From NCBI RefSeq assembly GCF_036452155.1, contig NZ_JAWJZY010000002.1: DNA of 64,000 nt; one strand, written 5' to 3'. Under the pieces are notes generated by a model. That model was given only the letters and a program-made list of their open reading frames with translations. It was not told the DNA's origin and did not search any database. Made by a program: the position numbers and the translations under genes. This document shows positions 48,355 through 57,181 of this stretch, in pieces. The stretch's first letter is position 1. The number at the start of each line of letters is the position of its first letter. The stretch is from Sorlinia euscelidii. GTDB lineage: Bacteria > Pseudomonadota > Alphaproteobacteria > Acetobacterales > Acetobacteraceae.

Positions 48355-49680
48355 CTATATCTCATGCAAAGGCAGCGGATTAACCTTGAGGGCGCGTCGC
48401 CGAATAATGTCGCAAAGTAAGATGGCGGTGACGCCCACCAGCATACCGATGGCTGTCGAGGATACTTTCTGAGGATTAAGAAAAGCCATGAGAATCCCGC
48501 TACTCCCACCGAGGCCGAAATTAAGCGTGCCCAGAAGGGCCGCGGCCGCGCCCGCCTGATGTCCGTGATGCGCCAGCGCCATTACGCCTGCATTGGGACT
48601 GATGAAGCCGAGGAAAAAAGTGGTGGCCACCAGTGTGACGCAGACAGGCCAGGGATTATGCGTCCCGACCAGATGACTTTCACTTGCGGCGAGAAGTGCC
48701 AGGGCGCTGAGAAGGCAGAGGAAAATGCCCGTTTCCATGACGCGGACATAACTGAAGCGTCGGGCCAGTCGCCCGTTGATCTGGGTTGCGAGGATGAAGC
48801 CCCCTGCGTTGACACCAAAGAAAATCGCGAATTCCCGTGGGGTGAAGGCCAATATATGCTCAAATAGCTGGGGTGCGTTGGCGAGATAGGCGAACATGAC
48901 AAAGCTGCAGAAACTTGTCAGCAATGTTGTGGAGAGGAAAACCGGCTCTCGCAGCAAGGATAAATAGCGGTGCAGGACCTCCGACGGCATGATGGCAAAG
49001 CGGCGTTCCGGCGGGAGGGTCTCGCGCAGGATGTAAGAGGAACCCAGAAGCAGGAGTGTCGCCGCGATGACGCAGGCCCAGAAAATCAGCCGCCAATGGC
49101 CGAGGGCCAGAAGGAGGCTGCCGAGGCTCGGCGCCAATATCGGTCCGACCCCGAAAACAAGGGTCAGCTGTGACATCAGCTTCACAGCCTCCCTGCCGGT
49201 CGCGACATCTCTGACAATGGCGCGGGGTGCGACGCTGCATATTGCGCCGCCCAGCGCAGAGACAAAGCGCATCAGACAGAATGCCCCGTAGTGATGCGTC
49301 ATCGCGAGAATAATCGTTGAAACGATATAGACGCCCAGTCCGATTTGAAGGGGTCTCAGCCGCCCGAACCGATCGGAAAGCGGGCCAAGGCAGAACTGCC
49401 CCAAAGCAAGCCCGACAAACCAGCAGGTCAATGTCAATTGTGCACTGCCCGGCAGCTGGCCAAGATCATGCTCAATCTGCGGGAAGGCTGGTAGATACAT
49501 ATCTGTCGAAATCGGCCCGACAGTGAAGATCAATCCCATCAGCATAATCTGGGCGGTCGAGAAATTTCGGGTTTTCTCGTCATGGCCCGGTTTGCTGACA
49601 ACGTCCTCGCGTTTATCGGCCTCTTTTTTTCGATCGGGAGGAATCGCGCGACGCGCGGCGTGGTTGAAAAGCGACGGCAT
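48355..49680 (-). CDS. Bcr/CflA-family MFS drug exporter
   Basis: This 441-residue MFS transporter has twelve predicted helices. Its first-helix region FTVGPISTDMYLPAFPQIEHDLG and the helix 2-3 loop GPLSDRFGRLRPLQIG are typical of the Bcr/CflA group (bicyclomycin and chloramphenicol efflux). RFVSALGGAICSVAPRAIVRD is the helix-4 motif. A hydrophilic N-terminal extension of about 40 residues, rich in Lys and Asp, is longer than usual. ATG 49680 was taken, but a start near residue 40 cannot be excluded. The substrate is unknown. It is divergent from ugd. Confidence 0.86.
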   Translation of the reverse strand: MPSLFNHAARRAIPPDRKKEADKREDVVSKPGHDEKTRNFSTAQIMLMGLIFTVGPISTDMYLPAFPQIEHDLGQLPGSAQLTLTCWFVGLALGQFCLGPLSDRFGRLRPLQIGLGVYIVSTIILAMTHHYGAFCLMRFVSALGGAICSVAPRAIVRDVATGREAVKLMSQLTLVFGVGPILAPSLGSLLLALGHWRLIFWACVIAATLLLLGSSYILRETLPPERRFAIMPSEVLHRYLSLLREPVFLSTTLLTSFCSFVMFAYLANAPQLFEHILAFTPREFAIFFGVNAGGFILATQINGRLARRFSYVRVMETGIFLCLLSALALLAASESHLVGTHNPWPVCVTLVATTFFLGFISPNAGVMALAHHGHQAGAAAALLGTLNFGLGGSSGILMAFLNPQKVSSTAIGMLVGVTAILLCDIIRRRALKVNPLPLHEI

Positions 49681-50024
49681 GGATCAATACGTGTCCAGAT
49701 ATGAGCGGTTCGAGCCAACTGAACGGCGAAGAGGACCGTTCGACCGTCAGTTGACAGGCACCGGGAGGAACTCTGCCAGTTAATGATGGGCTGCGCCACT
49801 GTTAAAAAAAGCTTTCGCGGGTTTTTTAACAAGGCCCGGTCAAGATCAGTGAACAGGCTATTCAAATGTTGTGTAAAGGTGAATGCCGCCAAAGCGAGAC
49901 GGGTTGACATCACAACAGCCACACATTTCTCTTGACGCAGCATCAAGGCTCGGCAATCTGCGCGGGCCCGGCAGGGTAAAAAGCGCCAAGGCGCTGAATA
50001 TCCGGGCAAACAGGGGAAGGTGCA
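49681..50024. other. Divergent intergenic region between the Bcr/CflA-type gene and ugd
   Basis: No gene is supported in these 344 bases. A TTGACA at 49904 lies about 120 bp before ugd, but the matching -10 (TTCTCT at 17 nt) is poor. An AT-rich inverted repeat at 49801-49830 is listed separately. The ribosome binding site of ugd (GGGGAAGG) is directly before its ATG. Confidence 0.4.
49801..49830. repeat. AT-rich inverted repeat in a divergent promoter region
   Basis: GTTAAAAAA and TTTTTTAAC form a perfect 9 bp inverted repeat around a 12 nt centre. Its place between two divergent genes is what an operator for a shared regulator would have. A cruciform or terminator-like role is also possible. 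Confidence 0.4.
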
Positions 50025-51362
50025 ATGCGCGTTGCAATGATCGGTGGCGGTTATGTCGGCCTTGTTTCCGGTGCCTGTTTTGCCGATTTCGGCAGTTCGG
50101 TCACGGTGGTCGAGCGTGATCCCGCCAAACTTGCCATGCTGCGTGACCATAAAATTCCGATCTACGAACCGAGTCTGGATCAGATCGTGGCGCGGAATGT
50201 CCAGGCCGGGCGACTCGCTTTCACAGCGGATCTTAAAAGCGCGGTCGATGGAGCGGATGTCGTCTTCATTGCGGTGGGCACGCCGACCCGACGGGGCGGC
50301 GGCCATGCGGACCTCACGGCTGTCTATGAGGCGGCGCGCGCGGTCGCGAAGGCTGCAACCGCGCCGCTGATTGTCGTGACCAAGTCAACGGTGCCGGTCG
50401 GCACAGGGCGCGAAGTGGCGCGTATTTTACGTGAGACGCGACCGGATGTTCGTTTTGACGTGGCGTCAAATCCGGAATTCCTGCGGGAAGGAAACGCCAT
50501 CACCGATTTTACTGAACCAGACCGCGTCGTCATCGGGATTGATCTGCTCGATACGGAAGGCGCGGCGCGGGCAGAGGCATCCATGCGTCAGGTCTATGCG
50601 CCGCTGGTGGCAAAAAACACGCCTTTCCGTTTCGTTTCGCGCGAGTCCGCTGAGCTCGCAAAATACGCCTCAAATGCCTTCCTCGCCATGAAAGTCGCTT
50701 TCGTGAATGAAATGGCTGATCTGAGTGAAAAGACCGGCGCAGATATTGCGGAGGTCGCGGGGTGCATGGGGCTTGATCGCCGTATCGGCGACAAATTCTT
50801 ACGCGCGGGGCCGGGTTTCGGCGGGTCATGCTTCCCGAAAGATACGCGCGCGCTCGCGGCGATTGCTCAGGATGCCGGCGTGCCGTCGCGCCTTGTGGAG
50901 GCGACGATTGCCGCGAATGAATATCGTAAGGAAGCGGTGGCGCGCCGTATTCTTGCGCTGGCAGGGGGTGAAATCGCGGGTAAAGTGGTCGCCCTGCTGG
51001 GACTGACTTTCAAGCCTGACACAGATGACATGCGTGAGGCAACGTCATTACCCGTCATGCGCAATCTGTTGACTTACGGCGCGCGCATCCAGGCTTTTGA
51101 CCCGGAGGGCATGGCGCACGCGAAATCGATGGTAACCGGCGATGTCACCTTTATGCCGACAGCGCGCGATGCCATCGAGGGAAGCGATATTCTTGTTCTG
51201 CTGACAGAATGGGATGATTTCCGGAAACTCGAACCGCAGGACGTGATGGCCGCCATGCGCGGCAATATCATCCTCGACATGCGCGATATATGGGACGGGT
51301 CTGCTTTTACCGCGGCGGGCGCGGTTTATCACGCAGTCGGGCGGGCTCGCACCGCGCCGTGA
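50025..51362 (+). CDS. ugd: UDP-glucose 6-dehydrogenase
   Basis: Ugd oxidises UDP-glucose twice to UDP-glucuronate, a precursor of acidic polysaccharides. The 445-residue protein has the NAD motif GGGYVG (7-12), VFIAVGTPTR, TKSTVPVGTG, NPEFLREGNAI and the catalytic Cys269 in GPGFGGSCFPKDT. It ends with ALLGLTFKPDTDDMREAT and the ILVLLTEWDDFR region of the C-terminal UDP-binding domain. The start ATG 50025 follows GGGGAAGG closely. With manC elsewhere in the window it points to extracellular polysaccharide synthesis. Confidence 0.96.
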   Translation: MRVAMIGGGYVGLVSGACFADFGSSVTVVERDPAKLAMLRDHKIPIYEPSLDQIVARNVQAGRLAFTADLKSAVDGADVVFIAVGTPTRRGGGHADLTAVYEAARAVAKAATAPLIVVTKSTVPVGTGREVARILRETRPDVRFDVASNPEFLREGNAITDFTEPDRVVIGIDLLDTEGAARAEASMRQVYAPLVAKNTPFRFVSRESAELAKYASNAFLAMKVAFVNEMADLSEKTGADIAEVAGCMGLDRRIGDKFLRAGPGFGGSCFPKDTRALAAIAQDAGVPSRLVEATIAANEYRKEAVARRILALAGGEIAGKVVALLGLTFKPDTDDMREATSLPVMRNLLTYGARIQAFDPEGMAHAKSMVTGDVTFMPTARDAIEGSDILVLLTEWDDFRKLEPQDVMAAMRGNIILDMRDIWDGSAFTAAGAVYHAVGRARTAP

Positions 51363-51566
51363 TAAGACATCGCCCTCCCCGCTCTGATTTTATATGAAAT
51401 ATCGGTTTTACACGTGGCCGCGCGTTGCCGCCTTGGCAGCAACGTGGCATCATTAAGGGAATATGGGAGGCAGGCCTGAGCGGCTGCATTGCCGTCTGGT
51501 CACCGGGCAGCATGTTGATGCAGGTTGCGAAGGCTTTTTAAGTTGGCGTTTGATGAGGAAGACGTG

Positions 51567-52964
51567 ATGCCTCGACGGCGTAGCCTCGTTTTGATTCCAG
51601 AGTTCAGGATCCGTCGTGCCGGGGTCGCCGTGCTTCTGGGTGGCCTTGTGATGTCACATCCCATATGGCAGGGGCGGGCCTTTGCGCAGGACTCATCCAG
51701 CTGGACGGTGGCAGAGCTTGACCTGAGCCTCCCATGCTTTGATCGTGTCGCGATCCAGGTCGATCCGACGCACCCGCGCGCCGTCGCCATTGAGGGGCCG
51801 CGTCATGGCGTGACCGTGTCATCCCGGGTCATGCAGGACCAGGGTGCATCGCGCGTGGCGCTTACCGCGCCGGCATGTCAGGCCGGGCATGGTCACAGCA
51901 CGCTGTCACTGCGTGTCGGTGGGGATGTCGGTGTGACATTGCATGACAGTCCGCATACACGCTTCGTCATGAGCGGGCGTCTGGCATCGCTGGAGGCAAA
52001 TCTGTCGGATGGTTCGGTTTCCGCGGTGGAAATTGCGTCCCTCGATATCAGCATCCATGGGTCGCAGAATGTTGCGATCGGACGATTGGAGCGCGCCGGG
52101 CAGGTCACTGCTAACGGCGCTGCGCGGCTTACCGTCAGAGAGGCCGCCCTCGACGCGCTCTCCGCGACATTGTCCGACCATGCTTCATTGCAGATCGATG
52201 GCGGCAAGATTGTCGCTCTGACGCTCACGACGCAAGATGCCGCCTCTGCCCATGTAAATGGGTCGCTCGATACAGCCATTGTGACGGCGAACGGTTCCGG
52301 TGCGATATCCCTGCCGCTCACGACCGCCCCGCTCGTGCGACATGGGACGGGAAGCATCATTCAGTCGAAGCCGGTGGAGGTGGTCGCGACGAAACCCGAT
52401 AAGGTTCAATCGATTGAATCCAAAGGAGATAACTCCAGATCTGACGTTTTTATCAAAACGACCGTCGCAAACGATGTTCCAACTCAGGACGACGCGACAT
52501 CACGCGCTGCCGAGACCTCCAGCATTGTGCCCCAGGCTTCATCAAGCCCTGCTTCATCCCAGGATAACGGATCGCCGATCAACGCACCGGCGACGTCGGC
52601 TGTTGCGCCGGTCTGGAATGTGGTGCCGACGACAAGCACGTTACCCGCTGTCAAGGCCATGCCGGGCGAGGCCATGATGCCGCAGGCCCTCCCCGACACG
52701 GCGCGCCACGACGCGAAACCTGCGCAGCAAAGTGATGGAAAATCCGGGATGGTAACTAACGGCGCTGCGCGCGCGAACCCTGGAAGCGCCCCGACGTCAG
52801 AGCCTGCGGGTCACAAAGATTCAGCGCCGGTCACGGGGAAGGGGGAGGCAACACATGTGAACGCGCCGCAAACCCCGCCCTCATCCGCGCCCAAGAAATC
52901 TGTCACAGCGGTAGAGACGCCCCAGGCTGATGACGCGGACAGCAAGGCGGCATCGACCCGATAG
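51567..52964 (+). CDS. Exported protein with GIN-like beta repeats and a low-complexity tail, function unknown
   Basis: This is a protein of about 465 residues. The N-terminus is basic (MPRRRSLVLI) with a hydrophobic stretch GVAVLLGGLVMSHPIW and likely cleavage at AFA/QD near residue 40. Residues about 60-285 are short beta-type repeats with many Ser, Val, Leu and Asp (for example LSLRVGGDVGVTLHDSPHTRF and ATLSDHASLQIDGGKI). They resemble the GIN/DUF2807 head domain of some envelope proteins. Residues about 290-465 are a disordered tail of Ala, Pro, Ser, Thr and Gln. There is no membrane anchor at the C-terminus. ATG 51567 was chosen because GAGGAAG lies 5 nt upstream. No function can be assigned. 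Confidence 0.7.
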   Translation: MPRRRSLVLIPEFRIRRAGVAVLLGGLVMSHPIWQGRAFAQDSSSWTVAELDLSLPCFDRVAIQVDPTHPRAVAIEGPRHGVTVSSRVMQDQGASRVALTAPACQAGHGHSTLSLRVGGDVGVTLHDSPHTRFVMSGRLASLEANLSDGSVSAVEIASLDISIHGSQNVAIGRLERAGQVTANGAARLTVREAALDALSATLSDHASLQIDGGKIVALTLTTQDAASAHVNGSLDTAIVTANGSGAISLPLTTAPLVRHGTGSIIQSKPVEVVATKPDKVQSIESKGDNSRSDVFIKTTVANDVPTQDDATSRAAETSSIVPQASSSPASSQDNGSPINAPATSAVAPVWNVVPTTSTLPAVKAMPGEAMMPQALPDTARHDAKPAQQSDGKSGMVTNGAARANPGSAPTSEPAGHKDSAPVTGKGEATHVNAPQTPPSSAPKKSVTAVETPQADDADSKAASTR

Positions 52965-53178
52965 TAAATGACTGAAGCGCGGACGCCGGACTGCCCTCCT
53001 CAACATGAACCGGGCAGAAACTTCTTTAGAAACATGGCTGATACATGCACCATATATCGCGTGATCATGCGTCTCCCAGCGTATTAAGGCGTTGAGGGGC
53101 TGACGCGTCATTGAGTTTATTTTGCTGCAGGCTTTGACGTCGTCGCGCGGGCGCGTTAGGGCTAAACGGCATCTCGAC

Positions 53179-53976
53179 TTGAAATGGGGAAACATCATTC
53201 TCACCGACTTTGTCTCAGCAATCGGGCGCGCAACCATTTCCATGGTGCGTCACGCTGGCGCTCTCGCCATTTTCGCCGGGGGCGGGCTTAGCGGCCTCTT
53301 AAGACGACCGTTTTACTGGCGGGTTTTTCTGACGAATTTCTTCGAGATCGCTTATTATTCACTTCCCGTCGTGGCCTTGACGGCGATCTTCTCCGGCGGG
53401 GTGATCGCGCTGCAATCTTATACTGGTTTTGCGCAATATCACGCGCAGGGCGCCATTGGCGGCATTGTGGTCCTCGCCGTCACGCGGGAGTTAGGGCCCG
53501 TCCTGGCCGGGCTGATGGTCGCGGGGCGCGTCGGCGCGGCGATGGCGGCTGAAATCGGGACGATGCGCGTCACGGACCAGATCGACGCGCTTAAAACCCT
53601 TGCCGTTGAACCAATGCGTTACCTTGTGACGCCGCGCCTGCTGGCCGCAACCTTGGCCCTGCCCCTGCTTGTTCTGATCGGGGACGTGTTGGGTGTCCTG
53701 GGTGGCTTCGTCGTTTCGGTCTATAAATTAGGGTTTGACCCCGCCTCTTACGTTGTGACGACGCTGAATGTGGTCACCGCGCTGGATGTCTGGGTCGGGC
53801 TGGCGAAAGCCGCCGTCTTCGGGTTTCTCATCGCCTTGCTGGGGTGTTATCACGGTTACAGCAGTCGCGGCGGGGCAGAGGGCGTCGGCGCGGCGACGAC
53901 AGCCGCTGTTGTCGGGGCTTCCATTCTGCTGCTGGCCTTCGATTACCTTCTGACAGATCTGTTTTTTGACCAATGA
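53179..53976 (+). CDS. mlaE: MlaE-like ABC transporter permease (phospholipid/lipid trafficking)
   Basis: This is an inner-membrane permease of about 265 residues in the MlaE/YrbE family. The core carries FFEIAYYSLPVVALTAIFSG, then GGIVVLAVTRELGPVLAGLMVAGRVGAAMAAEIGTM (two segments of the family signature) and IDALKTLAVEPMRYLV. In other bacteria MlaE works with MlaF and MlaD to move phospholipids between membranes. The true start is uncertain. TTG at 53179 gives MKWGNIILTDFVSAIGRATI, close to the usual family N-terminus, but has no clear ribosome binding site. ATG at 53242 and TTG at 53122 are alternatives. Its stop overlaps mlaF by 4 nt. Confidence 0.9.
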   Translation: MKWGNIILTDFVSAIGRATISMVRHAGALAIFAGGGLSGLLRRPFYWRVFLTNFFEIAYYSLPVVALTAIFSGGVIALQSYTGFAQYHAQGAIGGIVVLAVTRELGPVLAGLMVAGRVGAAMAAEIGTMRVTDQIDALKTLAVEPMRYLVTPRLLAATLALPLLVLIGDVLGVLGGFVVSVYKLGFDPASYVVTTLNVVTALDVWVGLAKAAVFGFLIALLGCYHGYSSRGGAEGVGAATTAAVVGASILLLAFDYLLTDLFFDQ

Positions 53977-54761
53977 CATCTCAACCTAAAATCCGCGTGC
54001 GCGGCCTTACGAAACGCTTTGGCGATAAAATCGTGCTGGATGGCATTGATCTTGACATCGCGCGAGGCACGTCCTTCGTTGTGATTGGTGGGTCGGGTAG
54101 TGGCAAATCCGTCCTGCTGCGCTGCATACTTGGCCTGCTGACGCCGGATGAAGGGGTCATTGAGATCGATGGGGAAAATCTCCTGACCTCCACCCGCGCC
54201 CGCCGACGGGAGCTTGTGGCGCAGATCGGGATGTTGTTTCAGAACTCGGCGCTGTTCGACAGTATGAGCGTGCGGGACAATATCGTCTTCGGGCTGATGG
54301 CGAAGGGGCGCGTTGCCCGTCAGCGCCCGACCCGCAGCGAGGCGGCCCGCCAGGCGGGGGATATTTTAAGGCAGGTCGGGCTGGACCCGTCCGTCGGGTG
54401 CCTGTCCCCCTCGGAATTATCGGGCGGCATGCAGAAGCGTGTTGGCCTGGCCCGCGCCATTGCGGGCACGCCGGACATTTTGTTTTTTGATGAACCCACG
54501 ACCGGGCTGGACCCGATTACGGGCGCGATTATTGATGAATTGATCGTCGATTGTGTGAAGCGCCTTGGCTGCACGGCGCTCGCCATCACGCATGATATGG
54601 CGTCAGCCCAGCGCATCGGTGATAAGGCGGCCATGCTTTATAATGGGCGGCTCGTCTGGCAGGGGCCGGCATCGAAGCTGCTGGAGAGCGGCAATGCGAT
54701 GGTCGATCAGTTCACCCATGGTCGGACAGAAGGGCCGATCAAAATGGAATTGCGGCGTTAA
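53973..54761 (+). CDS. mlaF: MlaF-like ABC transporter ATPase
   Basis: This is the ATPase partner of the MlaE-like permease, with 262 residues. Walker A GGSGSGKS is at about 39-46, the signature LSGGMQKR at about 149-156, Walker B ILFFDEP at 169-175, and the H-loop in AITHDM. It starts 4 nt inside the end of mlaE. No MlaD, MlaC or MlaB gene follows. The next gene is radA, so the remaining partners must be elsewhere or absent. Confidence 0.93.
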   Translation: MTSQPKIRVRGLTKRFGDKIVLDGIDLDIARGTSFVVIGGSGSGKSVLLRCILGLLTPDEGVIEIDGENLLTSTRARRRELVAQIGMLFQNSALFDSMSVRDNIVFGLMAKGRVARQRPTRSEAARQAGDILRQVGLDPSVGCLSPSELSGGMQKRVGLARAIAGTPDILFFDEPTTGLDPITGAIIDELIVDCVKRLGCTALAITHDMASAQRIGDKAAMLYNGRLVWQGPASKLLESGNAMVDQFTHGRTEGPIKMELRR

Positions 54762-54831
54762 ACCCATGCGCCTCCGTTAAAAGGGGCTGACGCGACAATC
54801 CGGGATGCGGTGCGAAAGGATGTGACGGCTC

Positions 54832-56250
54832 ATGGCAAAAAAACCCTCTGCTCGGTTTGTCTGCCGAGAATGTGGCGCCGTTTCGCCAAAATGGTCCGGC
54901 AGGTGCGATATATGCGGGGCCTGGAACAGTATTGAGGAAGAATCGGCTGAGCCCACCGCGCGCGCGCGGCGCGGCAATACCCATGTCGGGCAGCTCCAGG
55001 TCACGCAGCTTGATGGCGATACCGCCCCGCCACCACGCGTCGAAACGCAGATGGCGGAGTTTGATCGTGTCCTCGGCGGCGGGCTTGTGCCTGGTTCGGT
55101 CGTGCTGATTGGTGGGGATCCGGGCATTGGCAAAAGCACGTTGCTGCTTCAGGCGACATGTGCCCTCTCTCAGGCCGGTAAGAAAGTCATTTATGTCTCC
55201 GGAGAGGAGGCGGTTGACCAGATCCGCCTCCGCGCGCGCCGCCTCAACCTCGCCGCGCCGAAACTTGACCTTGCCGCAAGTATCAACGTTGCGGAAATCT
55301 CCGCAAAGCTGGAGCATGATCGTGACCATCAGGTCGTCGTAATTGACTCGATTCAAACGATGTGGCTCGACACGGTGGAAAGCGCCCCCGGCTCCGTCGC
55401 GCAGGTGCGGGCCAGCGCGTTTGAATTGATCCGTCTCGCAAAAACAGTGGGGTTTTCGCTGATCCTCGTCGGCCACGTCACCAAAGAGGGCGCGCTGGCC
55501 GGGCCGCGCGTGCTGGAGCACATGGTGGATGCCGTCATGTATTTTGAAGGGGACCGCGGCCATCAATTTCGTATTTTGCGCGCGGCGAAAAACCGTTTCG
55601 GCGCGACGGATGAAATCGGGGTTTTCGCGATGACAGATGTGGGCCTTGTTGAGGTGCCGAATCCTTCCGCGCTCTTTCTGGCGGAGCGGCGCGGCAATAT
55701 TGCAGGCTCCGCCGTCTTTGCCGGGATGGAGGGGACGCGCCCCGTCCTGCTGGAAATTCAGGCCCTCGTCTCCCCCAAAGCCGGAGATGGCGCGCCGCGT
55801 CGCGCGGTGGTGGGATGGGATTCCGGTCGTCTCAATATGCTTCTCGCGGTGATGGAAGCGCGTTGCGGCCTGCGCTTTGCGGGGATGGACGTGCATCTCA
55901 ATATCGCGGGCGGGCTGCGTGTGACGGAGCCCGCAGCGGATCTCGCCGTTGCCGCGGCTTTGATTTCCGCCCTTTCGGGCAAGCCAACCTCCGCAGGCAC
56001 GAGTTATTTTGGTGAGGTCGGATTATCCGGCGAGGTGCGTCAGGTGGCGCAGGCCGATCTGCGCCTCAAGGAAGCCGCGAAGCTCGGCTTTGATGCGGCC
56101 GTTCTGCCCCGGCGCAGCTCTGCCGCCGCGAAACGCGCCAAACCGCCGGAGGGGCTGTCGATCCATGAGTTCGGCCATCTGAGTGATCTCGTTGCGCGGT
56201 TCATTTCGCCTTCCGAAGCCGTGGAGGCGGTAAAGGTTGAAGCGACTTGA
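54832..56250 (+). CDS. radA: DNA repair protein RadA
   Basis: RadA is a RecA-like branch migration helicase that processes recombination intermediates. The 472-residue protein has an N-terminal zinc ribbon with Cys11, Cys14, Cys25 and Cys28. Walker A GGDPGIGKST is at 94-103 and the RadA-specific KNRFG at 253-257. A Lon-protease-like C-terminal domain begins after GVFAMTDVGLVEVPNPS. The start is ATG 54832. It lies 70 bp after mlaF on the same strand. Confidence 0.96.
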   Translation: MAKKPSARFVCRECGAVSPKWSGRCDICGAWNSIEEESAEPTARARRGNTHVGQLQVTQLDGDTAPPPRVETQMAEFDRVLGGGLVPGSVVLIGGDPGIGKSTLLLQATCALSQAGKKVIYVSGEEAVDQIRLRARRLNLAAPKLDLAASINVAEISAKLEHDRDHQVVVIDSIQTMWLDTVESAPGSVAQVRASAFELIRLAKTVGFSLILVGHVTKEGALAGPRVLEHMVDAVMYFEGDRGHQFRILRAAKNRFGATDEIGVFAMTDVGLVEVPNPSALFLAERRGNIAGSAVFAGMEGTRPVLLEIQALVSPKAGDGAPRRAVVGWDSGRLNMLLAVMEARCGLRFAGMDVHLNIAGGLRVTEPAADLAVAAALISALSGKPTSAGTSYFGEVGLSGEVRQVAQADLRLKEAAKLGFDAAVLPRRSSAAAKRAKPPEGLSIHEFGHLSDLVARFISPSEAVEAVKVEAT

Positions 56251-56265
56251 AAATGACGCTGTTCA

Positions 56266-56880
56266 ATGACGCCCCGCATGGCGGATGACGCGCAGAAATG
56301 GCGTTTACGCGCGCCGATACAGTTTGAGACGACGGTCAGGAAAAGCGTCTTCCGCGCCCATGCCGCGCCGGTGGCGTCGGAGGATGAGGCGATGGCGTTT
56401 ATCGAGTCTCATCTCGTGCCCGACGCCACGCATAATTGCTGGGCGTGGCTGGTCTCGCCACGTTACCGGATGTTTGATGATGGTGAACCCGGTGGCACAG
56501 CGGGCCGCCCGATCCTGACCGCGATTGAGGGGCAGGGCTTTGAAAATGTGGTGGTCCTGGTCATACGGTGGTTTGGGGGCATCAAACTGGGCGCCGGGGG
56601 TTTGATACGGGCCTATGGCGGGGCGGCATCCCAGTGCCTGCGCGCGGGCGACGCCACATTCTGGGTGAAGAAAACGCGCATTGCGTGTCGCATACCTTTC
56701 AATATTCTCCCCATCATCCAGGCACGACTGGCGGGTTGGGAGGCTGACAGCCTGGAACAGACGTTTGAAGCGGAAGGTGTCAGAATCTGCCTCGCTGTGC
56801 CGGATGCCGTGCTTGCGGAGGTGACGACCGTCATGCGCGACCTGACTCGAGGCGATATCGCCTTCACTTACCCCGAATAG
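56266..56880 (+). CDS. YigZ/IMPACT-family protein
   Basis: This 204-residue member of the UPF0029/YigZ/IMPACT family has the core motif HNCWAWLVSPRYRMFDDGEPGGTAGRPIL and VIRWFGGIKLGAGGLIRAYG, and a C-terminal EF-G-like fold domain. In eukaryotes IMPACT proteins act in translational control. Bacterial YigZ is a poorly understood ribosome- or RNA-associated protein. ATG 56266 is taken, and ATG 56278 is possible. It is 15 bp downstream of radA, so co-transcription is likely. Confidence 0.88.
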   Translation: MTPRMADDAQKWRLRAPIQFETTVRKSVFRAHAAPVASEDEAMAFIESHLVPDATHNCWAWLVSPRYRMFDDGEPGGTAGRPILTAIEGQGFENVVVLVIRWFGGIKLGAGGLIRAYGGAASQCLRAGDATFWVKKTRIACRIPFNILPIIQARLAGWEADSLEQTFEAEGVRICLAVPDAVLAEVTTVMRDLTRGDIAFTYPE

Positions 56881-57181
56881 GCGGCGCTGACACTGGCAGA
56901 TGGCGCTACCTGGCGCGTCGCGTCCGACAAGATAATAAAGAAGGCGTTATGACGGAATATTGATGGCCGGAAAAACAATATTATCGGCGGCGCTGCGCCG
57001 ACCGGGCGCGAATAGCGGGTTGAGCATCAGGATTTTTACTGGTTAAAGTTTGTTATGACACAGCAAGTCCCGTCGATCGGGGGAGATGTCTCCAGATCAG
57101 GCAAGCTCATTTGAAAGCGATTTGACGCGTCCAAGGCCCGCGCGCAGATTAGTCTCAACAAACCCAACGGAGCAGCAGAGA
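56881..57181. other. Intergenic region with two hairpins before the SDR gene
   Basis: There is no gene here. AATATTG/CAATATT (7 bp, 56956-56982) and TCGGCG/CGCCGA (6 bp, 56984-57001) form two adjacent inverted repeats. A T-rich stretch (GATTTTTACTGG) follows at about 57029. They may end the radA-yigZ transcript, but the U tract is distant. An open frame starting at 57086 upstream of the SDR start is not supported. Confidence 0.4.

Noticed and set aside
49539..50306. A 255-codon minus-strand frame over the exporter-ugd intergenic region
   Set aside because: It runs antisense across ugd and part of the exporter, and its sequence is Arg/Ala rich without any domain.
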